A stretch of DNA of 50,258 bases from Nonomuraea aridisoli (GCF_003236395.1 NZ_POUD01000029.1:1-50258); one strand, 5' to 3'. Shown: positions 17,332 to 27,498, numbered from the stretch's first letter. Translations and numbers: made by a program. The notes: generated by a model not told the origin, from the letters alone.

Positions 17332-18301
17332 CCCAACCCCGCCGGTCGGGCCGGGACTCCCGGAGACGCAGACCATGGTCTCGGACACGGTCACCGCCCC
17401 GGCGCCGGAACGCCAGGGCAGGCACGCCAAGAAGAGCGGCAAGCCCGCCAGCCTGTGGACCGACGCCTGGTACGACCTCAGGCGCCGGCCGACGTTCATC
17501 ATCTCGATGATCATCATCGTCGTCCTGCTGGTCATGTCGATCTGGCCGTCGCTGTTCACGTCGATCGACCCGTTCAACGCCCGGAGCTGCGACCTGGCCA
17601 CGGCGCGCCAGGGCCCCAGCGCCGGTCACGTGTTCGGCCGCGACAACCTGGGCTGCGACCTGTACGCGAGAACGGTCTACGGCGCGCGCAACTCCATCGT
17701 GATCGGCGTGCTGACCACGGTCCTCACCACGGTCATCGGCGGCCTGCTCGGCATCATCGCCGGCTACCGCAGCGGCATCGTCGACACGGTCGCCTCGCGC
17801 ATCACCGAGATCTTCTTCGCCATCCCGTCGATCCTCGGCGCGCTGCTGATCGCGGCGACGTTCCGCGGCCAGTACAACAGCATCTTGCTGGTCATCATCG
17901 CGCTGTCGGTGCTGGGCTGGCCGATGGTGTACCGGATCATGCGGGCGGCGGTGATCACGGCCAAGAGCCAGGACTTCGTGGTCGCGGCGAAGGCGCTGGG
18001 CGCGGGATCGGGCCGGATCATGTTCCGGCACCTGCTGCCCAACTCGCTGGCCTCGGTCATCGTCGTGGGCACGATCAACCTGGGCAACTTCATCGCCGCG
18101 GAGGCGGCGCTGTCGTTCCTGGGCGTGGGCGTGCAGTCGCCGGACATCTCGTGGGGCCTGATGATCGCCGACGCGCGCAACCGGTTCCTGGAGGCGCCGC
18201 TGCCGCTGGTGATCCCGGCCGTGTTCCTGAGCATCACCGTGCTCGCGTTCATCATGTTGGGCGACGCCGTGCGCGACGCGCTCGATCCGAAGCTCAGGTA
18301 G
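17324..18301 (+). CDS. oligopeptide-type ABC transporter permease (OppC/DppC)
   Basis: The 325-residue permease has a cytoplasmic Pro-rich N-terminus, then LWTDAWYDLRRRPTFIIS leading into the first helix (about 55-75). The OppC signature HVFGRDNLGCDLYARTVYGA is followed by five more helices. The EAA loop is FVVAAKALGAGSGRIMFRHL, and the C-terminus ends DAVRDALDPKLR, as is standard for the family. It is coupled to the upstream permease and followed 10 bp later by the first ATPase gene. Confidence 0.95.
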   Translation: MSNPTPPVGPGLPETQTMVSDTVTAPAPERQGRHAKKSGKPASLWTDAWYDLRRRPTFIISMIIIVVLLVMSIWPSLFTSIDPFNARSCDLATARQGPSAGHVFGRDNLGCDLYARTVYGARNSIVIGVLTTVLTTVIGGLLGIIAGYRSGIVDTVASRITEIFFAIPSILGALLIAATFRGQYNSILLVIIALSVLGWPMVYRIMRAAVITAKSQDFVVAAKALGAGSGRIMFRHLLPNSLASVIVVGTINLGNFIAAEAALSFLGVGVQSPDISWGLMIADARNRFLEAPLPLVIPAVFLSITVLAFIMLGDAVRDALDPKLR

Positions 18302-18311
18302 GAGGGATCAC

Positions 18312-19332
18312 GTGAAGAAGACGTCCGCGGACGTGTTGCCCGCCGTGGGAGGGCAGGGCAACGAGCCGCTGCTGGCCGTCGACAACCTGCACGTGGAGTT
18401 CCACACACGGGCCGGTGTCGTGCGCGCGGTCAACGGCGTGAGTTACACGGTCGCCCCCGGTGAGACGCTCGCGGTGCTGGGCGAGTCCGGTTCGGGCAAG
18501 TCCGTGACGGCGCAGGCCATCATGGGCATCCTCGACATGCCCCCCGCGGTGATCCCCAAGGGGGAGATCCGGTTCAAGGGCACCGACCTGCTCAAGCTGT
18601 CGGAGCACGACCGCACGCACGTGCGCGGCCAGCGGATCGCGATGATCTTCCAGGACGCGCTCTCCGCGCTCAACCCGGTGTTCACCGTGGGCTGGCAGAT
18701 CAGCGAGATGTTCCGGGTGCACCGGGGCATGTCCAAGTCCGAGGCCATGAAGAAGGCCGTCGAGCTGATGGACCGCGTCCGCATCCCGGCCGCCAAGCAG
18801 CGCGTGCACGACTACCCGCACCAGTTCTCCGGCGGCATGCGGCAGCGCATCATGATCGCCATGTCGATCGCGCTCGACCCCGAGGTGCTGATCGCCGACG
18901 AGCCGACCACGGCGCTCGACGTCACCGTGCAGGCGCAGATCATGGAGCTGCTGGCCGAGCTGCAGCGCGAGAGCCAGATGGGCCTGATCCTGATCACGCA
19001 CGACCTCGGCGTCGTGGCCGACGTGGCCGACAAGATCGCGGTCATGTACGCCGGCCGCATCGTCGAGAACGCCCCGGTGTACGACATCTACAAGGCGCCG
19101 GCGCATCCGTACACGAAGGGTCTGCTCGACTCGATCCCCCGGGTCGACCAGAAGGGCCACGAGCTGTACGCGATCAAGGGCCTGCCGCCCAACCTGCTGG
19201 ACCTGCCGACCGGCTGCGCGTTCCACCCCCGGTGCCCGCTCCGGCAGGAGAACTGCGTGACCGACGCCCCCCCGCTCTACGAGATCAGCGGCACGCGCGG
19301 CAGTGCCTGCCACTACTGGAGGGAGGTCCTCG

Positions 19333-19349
<17 letters not shown>
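18312..19349 (+). CDS. oligopeptide-type ABC transporter ATP-binding protein (OppD/DppD)
   Basis: The 345-residue ATPase carries Walker A GESGSGKS, the Q-loop region [17 protein letters not shown], the signature [16 protein letters not shown], Walker [15 protein letters not shown] and the switch His in [11 protein letters not shown]. The C-terminal oligopeptide/dipeptide extension contains [15 protein letters not shown], a cysteine pattern found in OppD/DppD proteins that can bind an iron-sulfur cluster. It energises peptide import. The GTG start at 18312 has a GGAGGGA ribosome binding site. Confidence 0.95.
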
Positions 19350-20349
<1,000 letters not shown>

Positions 20350-20354
20350 CCCGC

Positions 20355-20398
20355 CGCACGGGCCCCCGGGAGTTTCTTCTCCCGGGGGCCTTCGTGCG
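20355..20398. terminator. strong bidirectional terminator between opp and the protease gene
   Basis: GGCCCCCGGGAG (20361-20372) pairs perfectly with CTCCCGGGGGCC (20379-20390) around TTTCTT, and the stem is prolonged outside by CGCACG/CGTGCG after a short bulge. It lies between convergent genes. Confidence 0.88.
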
Positions 20399-21502
20399 TC
20401 AGTGGCGTTCGCGGCGGCGCAGGAGCACCCGCGCCGACATCGCGAGCACCAGCAGCACCATGCCCGCGACCACCGGCGACCTGGAGGCCGGGGACGTCCT
20501 GATCTGGGCGGAGCCGCGGGTGGCCAGCCGTTCGGCCTCGCGCAGCGCGAGCAGCGCGTTGACGACGCCGTGGCCGTAGGCGGGGCTGTAGCCGTCGGCG
20601 GGCCGCCGCCTGGTGCCGAGCTCGATGGCCATGCGCACGTGGTAGGGCGACATGGCGGGGTGGGCCGAGCGGATGAGCGCCGCGATGCCCGCGACCATGG
20701 CCGCCGCCGAGCTGGTGCCGTCGCTCACCACGTACGAGTCGCGGGCGTCGGCGGTGACGATGTCGGTGCCGGGCGCCACGACCGACACGTAGTACTGCCG
20801 GTTGGAGAACGGCGCCACCTTCAGCCGCCGGTCCACCGCGCCCACCGCGATCACGCCGGGGTAGGCGGCCGGGAAGTTCTTCCTGTTGGCGGAGTCGCCG
20901 TCGTTGCCCGCCGAGGCGACGAGCACGCAGCCCTTGCCGATCGCGTACTGGACGGCCTCCTCCTCCGAGGCCGAGCCCTCCCAGGATCCGCTGCCGCCGC
21001 CGAGCGACATGCTGATCACGTCCGCGCCGTGGTCGGCGGCGTACCGGATGCCCCTGGCGAGGGCGTCGCGCCCGCCGAAGCGCTCTTTGCCGCGGCGCGG
21101 GTCGCCGGACTCCAGCGTGACGCGGACCGACAACACCGTCGCGGCGGGAGCCACCCCGAGCACGCCGTCCCTGCCGTCGTCGCCGTGCCCGCGGCCGGCG
21201 ATCAGGCTGGCCATGGCGGTGCCGTGGCGGCCCGACGGGCCGCGGCCGTAGCCGGTCAGGTCGGGGCCCTGGATCACGGCGCCCCGCAGGTCGGGGTGGC
21301 GGGCGTGCACGCCGGTGTCGAGGACGGCGACCACGACGCCCTCGCCCTTGGCCGTGCGCCACGCCTCCGGCAGGCGCAGCGCGGCGAGCTGCCACTGACC
21401 GGCCCTGGCGGCCTCGGCCACGTCGTCGGCGGCGCCGGCGGCACCGGCCACGAGCCCGCCGGCCAGGCCGGCCACCAGGAAACCGGCGATCAGGCGCTTC
21501 AT
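20399..21502 (-). CDS. S8 family serine protease (mycosin-like), secreted and membrane anchored
   Basis: The 367-residue subtilase has a signal peptide (residues 1-24, ending AGA-A). The catalytic triad is Asp62 in VVAVLDTGVHARHPDL, His93 in GRHGTAMAS and Ser264 in GTSSAAAMVAG, with the oxyanion Asn200 in ASAGND. A C-terminal hydrophobic helix near 343-360 is followed by a basic tail (RRRERH). This layout, signal, protease, then membrane anchor, is that of mycosins, which in type VII secretion clusters cleave secreted substrates. No ESX genes (eccC, esxA, PE/PPE) are in the window, so it is an orphan by position. Its ATG overlaps the stop of the small exported protein gene (ATGA), making the pair translationally coupled. 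Confidence 0.9.
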   Translation of the reverse strand: MKRLIAGFLVAGLAGGLVAGAAGAADDVAEAARAGQWQLAALRLPEAWRTAKGEGVVVAVLDTGVHARHPDLRGAVIQGPDLTGYGRGPSGRHGTAMASLIAGRGHGDDGRDGVLGVAPAATVLSVRVTLESGDPRRGKERFGGRDALARGIRYAADHGADVISMSLGGGSGSWEGSASEEEAVQYAIGKGCVLVASAGNDGDSANRKNFPAAYPGVIAVGAVDRRLKVAPFSNRQYYVSVVAPGTDIVTADARDSYVVSDGTSSAAAMVAGIAALIRSAHPAMSPYHVRMAIELGTRRRPADGYSPAYGHGVVNALLALREAERLATRGSAQIRTSPASRSPVVAGMVLLVLAMSARVLLRRRERH

Positions 21503-22053
21503 ACGCTCAGCGTCCGGTGGAGGGCGGCGGCCAGCTGCCAGGCGGCGTCGCGCAGGCGCGGCATGACCAGGTCTCCCGGCTGGTACGCCCGCCCGTCGGC
21601 GTAGCCCGCGGCCGTCGCGACCAGGTAGCGCTCGGCGCAGGGGACGACGACGCCGGTGACGTACTGGCGTTCGCCGAACCGCTCGGCGGGACCGCCGGGG
21701 AAGGCCACCGGCCGCACGGTCGCCGGCCGCCCCGCGCCGCGCAGGCCCGCGCGGGGCCGGTCGAGCACGGCGACGCCCACGGTGGCGACGAAGGTCTGCG
21801 TGCTGTCGGCGTACGTGGCGCGCAGGGTCGTACGGCAGCCGGGCGGCACGGCGTCGCGCTGGAACGCCTCCCGGCAGGAGGCCGTGGGCGCGACCCCGGC
21901 CAGCACGTACGTGACGCGGGCGCCCGACGGGCTGACCCCGGTGACCGTGGCGGGGAAGACCCGCGCGACCGGCCAGGGAGGAGGAGGCTCCGGCGCGGGC
22001 GGCCAGATCGCGGACAGTATGGAGAGCAGGACGAGAGAGAGGTGGTGGCACAC
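21499..22053 (-). CDS. small exported protein coupled to the S8 protease
   Basis: The 184-residue protein begins with a hydrophobic segment (LSLVLLSILSAIWPPAP) that may be a signal peptide or anchor. A Pro-rich stretch follows, then a beta-rich domain with four cysteines (CREAF, PGCRTT, VVPCAER plus one near the N-terminus). I do not recognise the family. The 4-bp ATGA overlap with the protease gene points to a common role, for example an inhibitor, substrate or chaperone of the protease; this is inference. The ATG at 22053 is the only good start; the promoter must lie in the 130 bp before it. Confidence 0.7.
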   Translation of the reverse strand: MCHHLSLVLLSILSAIWPPAPEPPPPWPVARVFPATVTGVSPSGARVTYVLAGVAPTASCREAFQRDAVPPGCRTTLRATYADSTQTFVATVGVAVLDRPRAGLRGAGRPATVRPVAFPGGPAERFGERQYVTGVVVPCAERYLVATAAGYADGRAYQPGDLVMPRLRDAAWQLAAALHRTLSV

Positions 22054-22181
22054 AGGGGACCTCGAACGGGGTGGAGGGACGCCCGATCAGTCCGTGCATT
22101 CTGACATGCGACTCGCCGCTCAATCCGACGGTTCAGTAAACAGCCCGATACGCGGAGTAGTTCCGATCTGTGAATTTTGTC

Positions 22182-22988
22182 CTAGTTAATAGGTGTAAGT
22201 CGGACGTGTGCGCCCGGGGGAAGGCCCAGCCGCTGCGCCGCGTCCCCCGCGTTCACCGCGATCGCGATCAGCCCGGCGGAGTCCTCGAAGGCCACCAGCT
22301 CGCCGGGCGGCACCGCCGCGTACGTCTCCCGGTACGGCAGCGACAACTGCCGCCGCCCCAGCCACACGCCCAGCGTGTCGCCCACCCGCACGCCCAGTGC
22401 CTGCAGGTCGCCGGCCGCGATCGACAGCTGCGTGTTGCCGTAGCGGTCGACCGAGACGACCTCGCCCTCCACCGAGCCCTCGCGCACCAGCGACGTCGGC
22501 TCGGGCAGCGCGACCAGCCGGGACACCGGCACCTCGGGCCCCAGCCCGGACGGCCGCAGCCCGGCCGCGAGCCGCCCGGCGACCGGCGCGAACACGTCGC
22601 GCCCCAGGAAGGTCGGCGACACCGGCCGCAGGAAGTGCTCCTCGTTGCTGATCTCGTACGCCGTCCGCGCGCCGCCGCAGGCGTGCACCGCCCACGACAG
22701 CAGCCCGTTGTCGGGCCCGATGAAGACCCGGCCGCCCGCCTCGATCGCCACCGCGCGCCGCGCGCCGCCCGCCCCCGGATCGACCGCGCCGATGTGCACG
22801 CCCTCGGGGAGGTAGGGGATGGTCTGGGCGAGAATCGCCGCGCCGCGCCGTACGTCGCCGGCGGGGATCAGGTGGCACACGTCGATCACCCGGGCCTCGG
22901 GGGCGATGCCGGCGATGACTCCGTGACAGGCGGCCACATAGCCGTCCTCGAGCCCGTAGTCGGTGAGAAGCGTGATGACAGTGGTCAC
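22182..22988 (-). CDS. SAM hydroxide adenosyltransferase (DUF62/fluorinase superfamily)
   Basis: The 268-residue protein matches the family that uses water to split SAM into adenosine and methionine; fluorinase and the chlorinase SalL are relatives. Seen are ITLLTDYGLEDGYVAACHG at the N-terminus, IDVCHLIPAGDV, the VDPGAGGARRAVAIE segment, FIGPDNGLLS, and the C-terminal beta barrel with VDRYGNTQLSI. It lacks the long loop insertion that marks true fluorinases, so hydroxide as nucleophile is the best call. The GTG at 22988 gives the normal start; the frame stays open for 101 codons upstream, but that part is antisense to the DUF3263 gene. The physiological role of these enzymes is unclear, possibly SAM turnover. 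Confidence 0.88.
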   Translation of the reverse strand: MTTVITLLTDYGLEDGYVAACHGVIAGIAPEARVIDVCHLIPAGDVRRGAAILAQTIPYLPEGVHIGAVDPGAGGARRAVAIEAGGRVFIGPDNGLLSWAVHACGGARTAYEISNEEHFLRPVSPTFLGRDVFAPVAGRLAAGLRPSGLGPEVPVSRLVALPEPTSLVREGSVEGEVVSVDRYGNTQLSIAAGDLQALGVRVGDTLGVWLGRRQLSLPYRETYAAVPPGELVAFEDSAGLIAIAVNAGDAAQRLGLPPGAHVRLTPIN

Positions 22989-23078
22989 ATCTGGTGACTG
23001 TACGTCTCGCAAACCGTCGTGAACAGCCGCACCGCGCACATTACGATGGGCACGCCTGCCCCTTCCGAGGAGGACACC

Positions 23079-23378
23079 ATGGGAGCTCCGCTCAGCGGTG
23101 ACGATGCTGCCCAGGAGCCGTCCCGCCGTCCACTGTCCGACCGCGAGATCGAGATCCTCGCCTTCGAGCGCCACTGGTGGCGCCACGCGGGCGCGAAGGA
23201 ACAGGCCATCAAGGAGACCTTCGGCCTGTCCGCCACCCGCTACTACCAGTTGCTCGGCGGGCTGATCGACCGGCCGGAGGCGCTGGAGCACGACCCCATG
23301 CTGGTCAAGCGGCTGCGCCGGTTACGCGCCACCCGCCAGCGCGACCGCGCGGCCAGAAGGCTTGGCATGCGCCCCTGA
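23079..23378 (+). CDS. DUF3263 family protein
   Basis: The 99-residue protein holds the DUF3263 core: LSDREIEILAFERHWWRHAG, then AKEQAIKETFGLSATRYYQL and basic LVKRLRRLRATRQRDRAAR. The pattern of a helix-turn-helix (KETFGLSATRYYQLLGGLI) suggests DNA binding, as proposed for this actinobacterial family, but no target is known. ATG 23079 follows a GAGGAGG binding site. It lies 21 bp upstream of otsB and may be cotranscribed. Confidence 0.85.
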   Translation: MGAPLSGDDAAQEPSRRPLSDREIEILAFERHWWRHAGAKEQAIKETFGLSATRYYQLLGGLIDRPEALEHDPMLVKRLRRLRATRQRDRAARRLGMRP

Positions 23379-23399
23379 CCCGGTGGGTACGGGGGCCGC

Positions 23400-24188
23400 G
23401 TGAAGAACATCCCTGGAATGGAAGCGATCCTGAGCGATCCGGCGGGCGCCGTGATCGGGCTCGACTTCGACGGCACCCTGTCTCCCATCGTGCCCGACCC
23501 GGCCAAGGCCGTGATCCACCCGAAGGCGCCCGGCGTCCTCGCCGAGCTGGGCGCCCACGTCCTCTCGATCGCCATCGTGACCGGCAGGCCCCCGGCCACC
23601 GCCCTTGAGCTCGGCCCCGGCCTGGCCGACGTCCCGAACCTGGTCGTGCTCGGGCACTACGGCTTCGAACGCTGGGAGGCCGGGCGCGTCTCCGCCCCGC
23701 CGCCCCCGCCCGGAGTGCCGCGGGCCGAGGCGGAGCTGCCGCTGTTGCTCGACTCGCTCGGCCTGGACGGCGTGACCATCGAGGACAAGGGCCGGGCGGT
23801 GGCTGTGCACACCCGGCGCAGCCCCGACCCCGAGGGCGCGCTGGCCGCCCTGCGCGAGCCGCTGGCCAAGCTGGCCGGCGCGCACGGCCTGGTGATCGAG
23901 CCCGGGCGTATGGTGCTGGAGCTGCGGCCGCCCGGCATGGACAAGGGGCAGGCGCTCAGTCTCTTCCTGGCCGAGCGGAACGCGCGCTCGGTGATGTTCG
24001 CCGGCGACGACCTCGGCGATCTGGCCGCCTTCGACGCCGTACGCGCCTCGGGGCTGCCCGGGGTGACGGTGTGCAGCGGCTCGGCCGAGGTGACGGCGCT
24101 GCGCGAGCGGGCCGACATCGTGGTCGACGGGCCGGAGGGGATCGTGGCGCTGCTGGCGGAGCTGGCGTCGGCGTTCAGCCGTTCGTGA
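23400..24188 (+). CDS. otsB: trehalose-6-phosphate phosphatase
   Basis: The 262-residue HAD-superfamily enzyme removes phosphate from trehalose-6-phosphate to give trehalose. Motif I is LDFDGTLSPI with Asp22 and Asp24, motif II is in IAIVTGRPP, a conserved lysine is in MDKGQALSLFL, and motif IV is FAGDDLGDLAAFDAV. The cap domain in the middle (VVLGHYGFERWEAG) is of OtsB type. The length is normal. It starts at a GTG with only a weak G-rich binding site. The matching synthase otsA lies 1.8 kb away on the opposite strand. Confidence 0.9.
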   Translation: MKNIPGMEAILSDPAGAVIGLDFDGTLSPIVPDPAKAVIHPKAPGVLAELGAHVLSIAIVTGRPPATALELGPGLADVPNLVVLGHYGFERWEAGRVSAPPPPPGVPRAEAELPLLLDSLGLDGVTIEDKGRAVAVHTRRSPDPEGALAALREPLAKLAGAHGLVIEPGRMVLELRPPGMDKGQALSLFLAERNARSVMFAGDDLGDLAAFDAVRASGLPGVTVCSGSAEVTALRERADIVVDGPEGIVALLAELASAFSRS

Positions 24189-24222
24189 CTCGCCTGCAAG
24201 TCCGTGTCCTTAGTCTCGGCGC

Positions 24223-24798
24223 ATGTCCAAGCGCTTCCTCGCCGTCGCCGCCACGGCCGCGGCCGCCGTACTCGCCGTTCCCGCCGCCGCCCACGCCGCT
24301 GCCACCCAGCCGCTGAAGCTCCGGGGCGGGCTGACGCTCCACCTGCCCATCGAGTGGGAGGTCCAGCGCGTCAACCCCGACTGGACCAGGGTGGTCACCG
24401 GCACGTGCGCCCACCCCCGCGGCGAGTACGGCACCCCGAAGTGCGACAGCTTCTGGATCCTCGGCCCGAAGGCCATCAAGGTGGGCAACGAGCTCTTCCG
24501 GCCGTACACCGGCGCGAAGCCCTTCTATCCCGCCACCGACGTGCAGAGGTGCCCGCACAACGGCAAGTGGGGCCAGATCCTCGGGGCGGCGCGGGCCAAG
24601 GGGCTGCGCCAGGTCGGCCCCGGCCACCGGGCGGCCTACCGCGAGTGGAAGGCCACCTGCGTCTCCTACGCCGACGGGGCCGTGAAGTCGCGGTACGTGC
24701 AGCGCGAGTGGTACCTGCCGCAGACCCGCGTCCTCGTCGTCGACCAGTGGAACACCCCGGGCCTGGCCGACGCGCTCAAGCACGCCGACTGGAAATGA
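24223..24798 (+). CDS. secreted protein of unknown function
   Basis: The 191-residue product has a signal peptide (MSKRFLAVAATAAAAVLAVP..., AHA cleavage near residue 26). The mature domain of about 165 residues has four cysteines (GTCAHP, PKCDSF, QRCPHN, KATCVS), likely two disulfides outside the membrane. It has many aromatic residues and lacks a known catalytic motif. A TAGTCT box 6 nt before the ATG, with no ribosome binding site, points to a leaderless transcript. The last 23 bp overlap the end of the convergent MFS gene. Function unknown. Confidence 0.78.
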   Translation: MSKRFLAVAATAAAAVLAVPAAAHAAATQPLKLRGGLTLHLPIEWEVQRVNPDWTRVVTGTCAHPRGEYGTPKCDSFWILGPKAIKVGNELFRPYTGAKPFYPATDVQRCPHNGKWGQILGAARAKGLRQVGPGHRAAYREWKATCVSYADGAVKSRYVQREWYLPQTRVLVVDQWNTPGLADALKHADWK

Positions 24799-25936
24799 GC
24801 ACCCCGGCGACGGCCAGCCCGATCAGGACCGGCACCAGCAGGAACGCGGTGCGGGTGCCGAACCCGTCGGCCAGTGCGCCGAGGGCCAGCGGGCCGGCCG
24901 CCATGGCCGCGCCCGCCCAGATCGGCGAGGCCGCCGCCGCCAGGTCCGCCCGGCCGCCCGAGCCGGTGATCAGGCCGGTCATGGCCAGCGGGAAGTGCAG
25001 AGACGCGCCGAGCCCGCAGAGCGCCAGCCCGGCGTACGACAGCGCGGGGTGGGTGCTGAGCCAGAAGGCCAGCCAGCCCGCGAACGTCACCGCCAGCGCC
25101 CCGGTGAACAGCGGCGCCGGCGGCAGCCGCAGCGCCAGCTGCGTCCCGGCGAAGCGCCCCGCCGCCAGCCCGGCCGTGAACGCGGTCAGCCCGGTGGCCG
25201 CCGCCGCGGCGCTCAGGCCCGTACGGGAGGCGAACAGGTCGGCCGCCCACAGGTTGAACGTGAACTCCATCGCCACACAGCAGAACAGCACCAGCCCCGC
25301 CACGTGGAAGCGCCAGCCGGGCCGCGCGGCCGGGCCACCGGCGACGTCCGCCGCCTGGCGCGCCTCGGGCCGGACCCGGGCCATCGCCAGCGCGAGCAGG
25401 ACGCTGGCGACCGGCGTGACCAGCATCGCGGCCCGCCAGCCGAGCGCGGACTGCGCGACCACGCTGAGCCCGAACGTCACCGCCATGCCCACCACGACGC
25501 CGACCGCGTTGGCCTCGCTGATCGCCGCGGGACCGGCGGGGCCGTGGTGGTCGCTGAGCGCCGCCATGGCCGTGTAGAGCAGGATCGAGCTGAAGCCGCC
25601 GGAGACGCCGTAGCCGAGCAGCGTCAAGGCGAGGGCGTCGGACGGCAGCACCAGCAGCACGCCGGCGTTCATGCCGGCCAGGCCGATCCAGCTCGTCACG
25701 TGGCGGCCGAATCTGCGGGTGAGCAGGGGCAGGGCGAGGCCGGCCGCGATCGTGCCGAGGGCCATGGCGGTGCCGTGCAGCCCGGCCACGGTGGCGGAGG
25801 TGCCCTGGTCGGCGCGCAGCAGCGGGAGCGCGGCGCTCAGGCCGTAGAGGTAGCTCGCGAAGGTGCCGAGCTGGAAGTAGACGAGCCAGGTCGGGCGGTC
25901 TCTGACCAGCCGGACGCGGGGTAAGACCGAGGTCAC
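24776..25936 (-). CDS. MFS transporter
   Basis: The 386-residue protein has 12 hydrophobic segments in two halves. The conserved loop between helices 2 and 3 reads LLTRRFGRHVTSWIG, the counterpart of the MFS A motif. The central loop is rich in charged and Pro residues (RPEARQAADVAGGPAARPG). The substrate is unknown; sequence looks closest to small-molecule or sugar efflux members. The start lies 34 bp after the otsA stop on the same strand, so it may be cotranscribed with otsA. Confidence 0.88.
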   Translation of the reverse strand: MTSVLPRVRLVRDRPTWLVYFQLGTFASYLYGLSAALPLLRADQGTSATVAGLHGTAMALGTIAAGLALPLLTRRFGRHVTSWIGLAGMNAGVLLVLPSDALALTLLGYGVSGGFSSILLYTAMAALSDHHGPAGPAAISEANAVGVVVGMAVTFGLSVVAQSALGWRAAMLVTPVASVLLALAMARVRPEARQAADVAGGPAARPGWRFHVAGLVLFCCVAMEFTFNLWAADLFASRTGLSAAAAATGLTAFTAGLAAGRFAGTQLALRLPPAPLFTGALAVTFAGWLAFWLSTHPALSYAGLALCGLGASLHFPLAMTGLITGSGGRADLAAAASPIWAGAAMAAGPLALGALADGFGTRTAFLLVPVLIGLAVAGVLISSRRA

Positions 25937-25970
25937 CCGGCAGCTCCCTGGACGGGGGGATGAGGCCCTT

Positions 25971-27395
25971 TCATGCTAGGGCGTCGAGCTGGGCGGCCAG
26001 CCACCTGTCCGGGGGCAGCGCCGTGGCCGCGGCGTGCAGCTGCTCGCGCCGCCTGCGGCGCTCCTCCTCGGGCATGACCAGCGCCTCGTGCAGCGCCGCG
26101 GCCGTGCCGCTGATGTCGTACGGGTTGACCAGCAGCGCGTGCGGGCCCAGCTCGGCCGCCGCGCCGGCCTCCCGCGAGAGCACCAGCGCGCAGTGCGGCG
26201 AGAGCACCGGGCCCTCCTTGGCGACCAGGTTCATGCCGTCGCGGATCGGGTTGACAAGCAGCACGTCGGCCAGCCGGTACGCGGCCAGCGAGCGCGGGTA
26301 GTCGTCGTCGACGTTGAGGATCACCGGGTCCCAGTCCTCGGTGGCGTAGGCGTCCTCGATCTCCTGGGCGCAGCGCTGCACCGACGCGGTGTACTCGCGG
26401 TATTCGGGCAGGTCGTGGCGGCTCGGGTAGGCGAAGGCCAGGTGGACCACCCGCCCGTGCCACTCGGGGTGGGCCGCCAGGAACTCGCCGTAGGCCACCA
26501 GCCCGCGCACGATGTTCTTCGACAGCTCGGTGCGGTCGATGCGGACGATCAGCCGGCGGTCGCCGACCTGCTCCCTGAGCGCCGTCATGTGCGACTCGAC
26601 GTCGGGCTCGCCGGCCCGCTGCCACAGCGCCGCCCCGTCGACGCCCAGGGCGTGCACGCCGATGCGGGTCGTACGGCCCTGGTGGGTGACCGTGCGGGCG
26701 ACGCGGTCGGCCTCGGCGCCGAGCAGCCGCTCGCAGCAGTCCATGAACAACTGCGCCCACCGGTCGGTGAGGAACCCGGCGTGGTCGGCCCCGAGGATGC
26801 CTTCGAGCACCTCGCGGGCCACCTCGTCGGGCAGCAGCGAGAAGTATTCGGGCGGCGCCCAGGGCGTGTGGCTGAAGTGGGCGATGCGCAGGTCGGGCCG
26901 CTCGGCTCGGAGCATCGCCGGAGTCAGCGTCAGGTGGTAGTCCTGCACCATCACGCGGGCGCCGTGACCGGCCTCCTCGGCCAGCGCCAGCGCGAACGCG
27001 CCGTTGTAGTCGCGGTACGACTCCCACTCGCGCTCGAACTTCGTGCCGAAGTTGGGCGCGTTGGGGATGTCGTAGAGCAGGTGGTTGACGAACCACAGGG
27101 TGGAGTTGGCCACGGCGTTGTAGGCGCGGTGGAAGGTGGCCGGCGGGATGTCCAGCATCCGCACCGGTCCGGTGTCGTAGCCGGCGTGGTCGATGCGCCC
27201 CCCGGGAGCCTGGCGTACGGCGCTGCGGTCGCCGTCGGACAGCGCGGCGCAGACCCACAGCACGCCGTCGTCCTTGACCACCCCCGACAACCCGGAGACC
27301 AGGCCCCCGCCACCGCGTTTCATGGTCAGCTCGCCTCCGTCGGAGACGGTGAAGGAGACCGGACCCCTGTTGGAGGCCACCAGGACGCTGTTCAT
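25971..27395 (-). CDS. otsA: trehalose-6-phosphate synthase
   Basis: The 474-residue GT20 glycosyltransferase makes trehalose-6-phosphate from a nucleotide-glucose and glucose-6-phosphate. Seen are SNRGPVSF (8-15), the glycine loop KRGGGGLVSGL, VQDYHLTLTPAMLR, SHTPWAPPEYFSLLP, IVRIDRTELSKNIVRGL (donor binding), LLVNPIRDGMNLVAKE and SREAGAAAELG. The length fits the family. The ATG is preceded by CGGAGGTAATCG, a strong binding site. It is divergent from the sigma factor gene with a 12-bp palindrome between them. Together with otsB it forms the OtsAB trehalose pathway, usually a stress protectant route. Confidence 0.94.
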   Translation of the reverse strand: MNSVLVASNRGPVSFTVSDGGELTMKRGGGGLVSGLSGVVKDDGVLWVCAALSDGDRSAVRQAPGGRIDHAGYDTGPVRMLDIPPATFHRAYNAVANSTLWFVNHLLYDIPNAPNFGTKFEREWESYRDYNGAFALALAEEAGHGARVMVQDYHLTLTPAMLRAERPDLRIAHFSHTPWAPPEYFSLLPDEVAREVLEGILGADHAGFLTDRWAQLFMDCCERLLGAEADRVARTVTHQGRTTRIGVHALGVDGAALWQRAGEPDVESHMTALREQVGDRRLIVRIDRTELSKNIVRGLVAYGEFLAAHPEWHGRVVHLAFAYPSRHDLPEYREYTASVQRCAQEIEDAYATEDWDPVILNVDDDYPRSLAAYRLADVLLVNPIRDGMNLVAKEGPVLSPHCALVLSREAGAAAELGPHALLVNPYDISGTAAALHEALVMPEEERRRRREQLHAAATALPPDRWLAAQLDALA

Positions 27396-27459
27396 CGATT
27401 ACCTCCGAGGAGACCGGCAGTGGAGCGTGAGGCCGGGCCGCGACGGTCGGAATCCCCTC

Positions 27460-27471
27460 CCTTCCGGAAGG
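27460..27471. promoter_or_regulatory. 12-bp palindrome between otsA and the sigma factor gene
   Basis: CCTTCCGGAAGG is a perfect palindrome placed about 40-50 bp upstream of the sigma factor start and 65-75 bp upstream of otsA. It could be an operator for either divergent promoter. No regulator is assigned. Confidence 0.4.
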
Positions 27472-27498
27472 AGGACGTCACCCGGGCTCCCTTCGATC

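Noticed and set aside
20399..22053. A type VII secretion locus suggested by the mycosin-like protease
   Set aside because: No EccB/C/D/E, Esx, PE or PPE-like protein occurs in the window.
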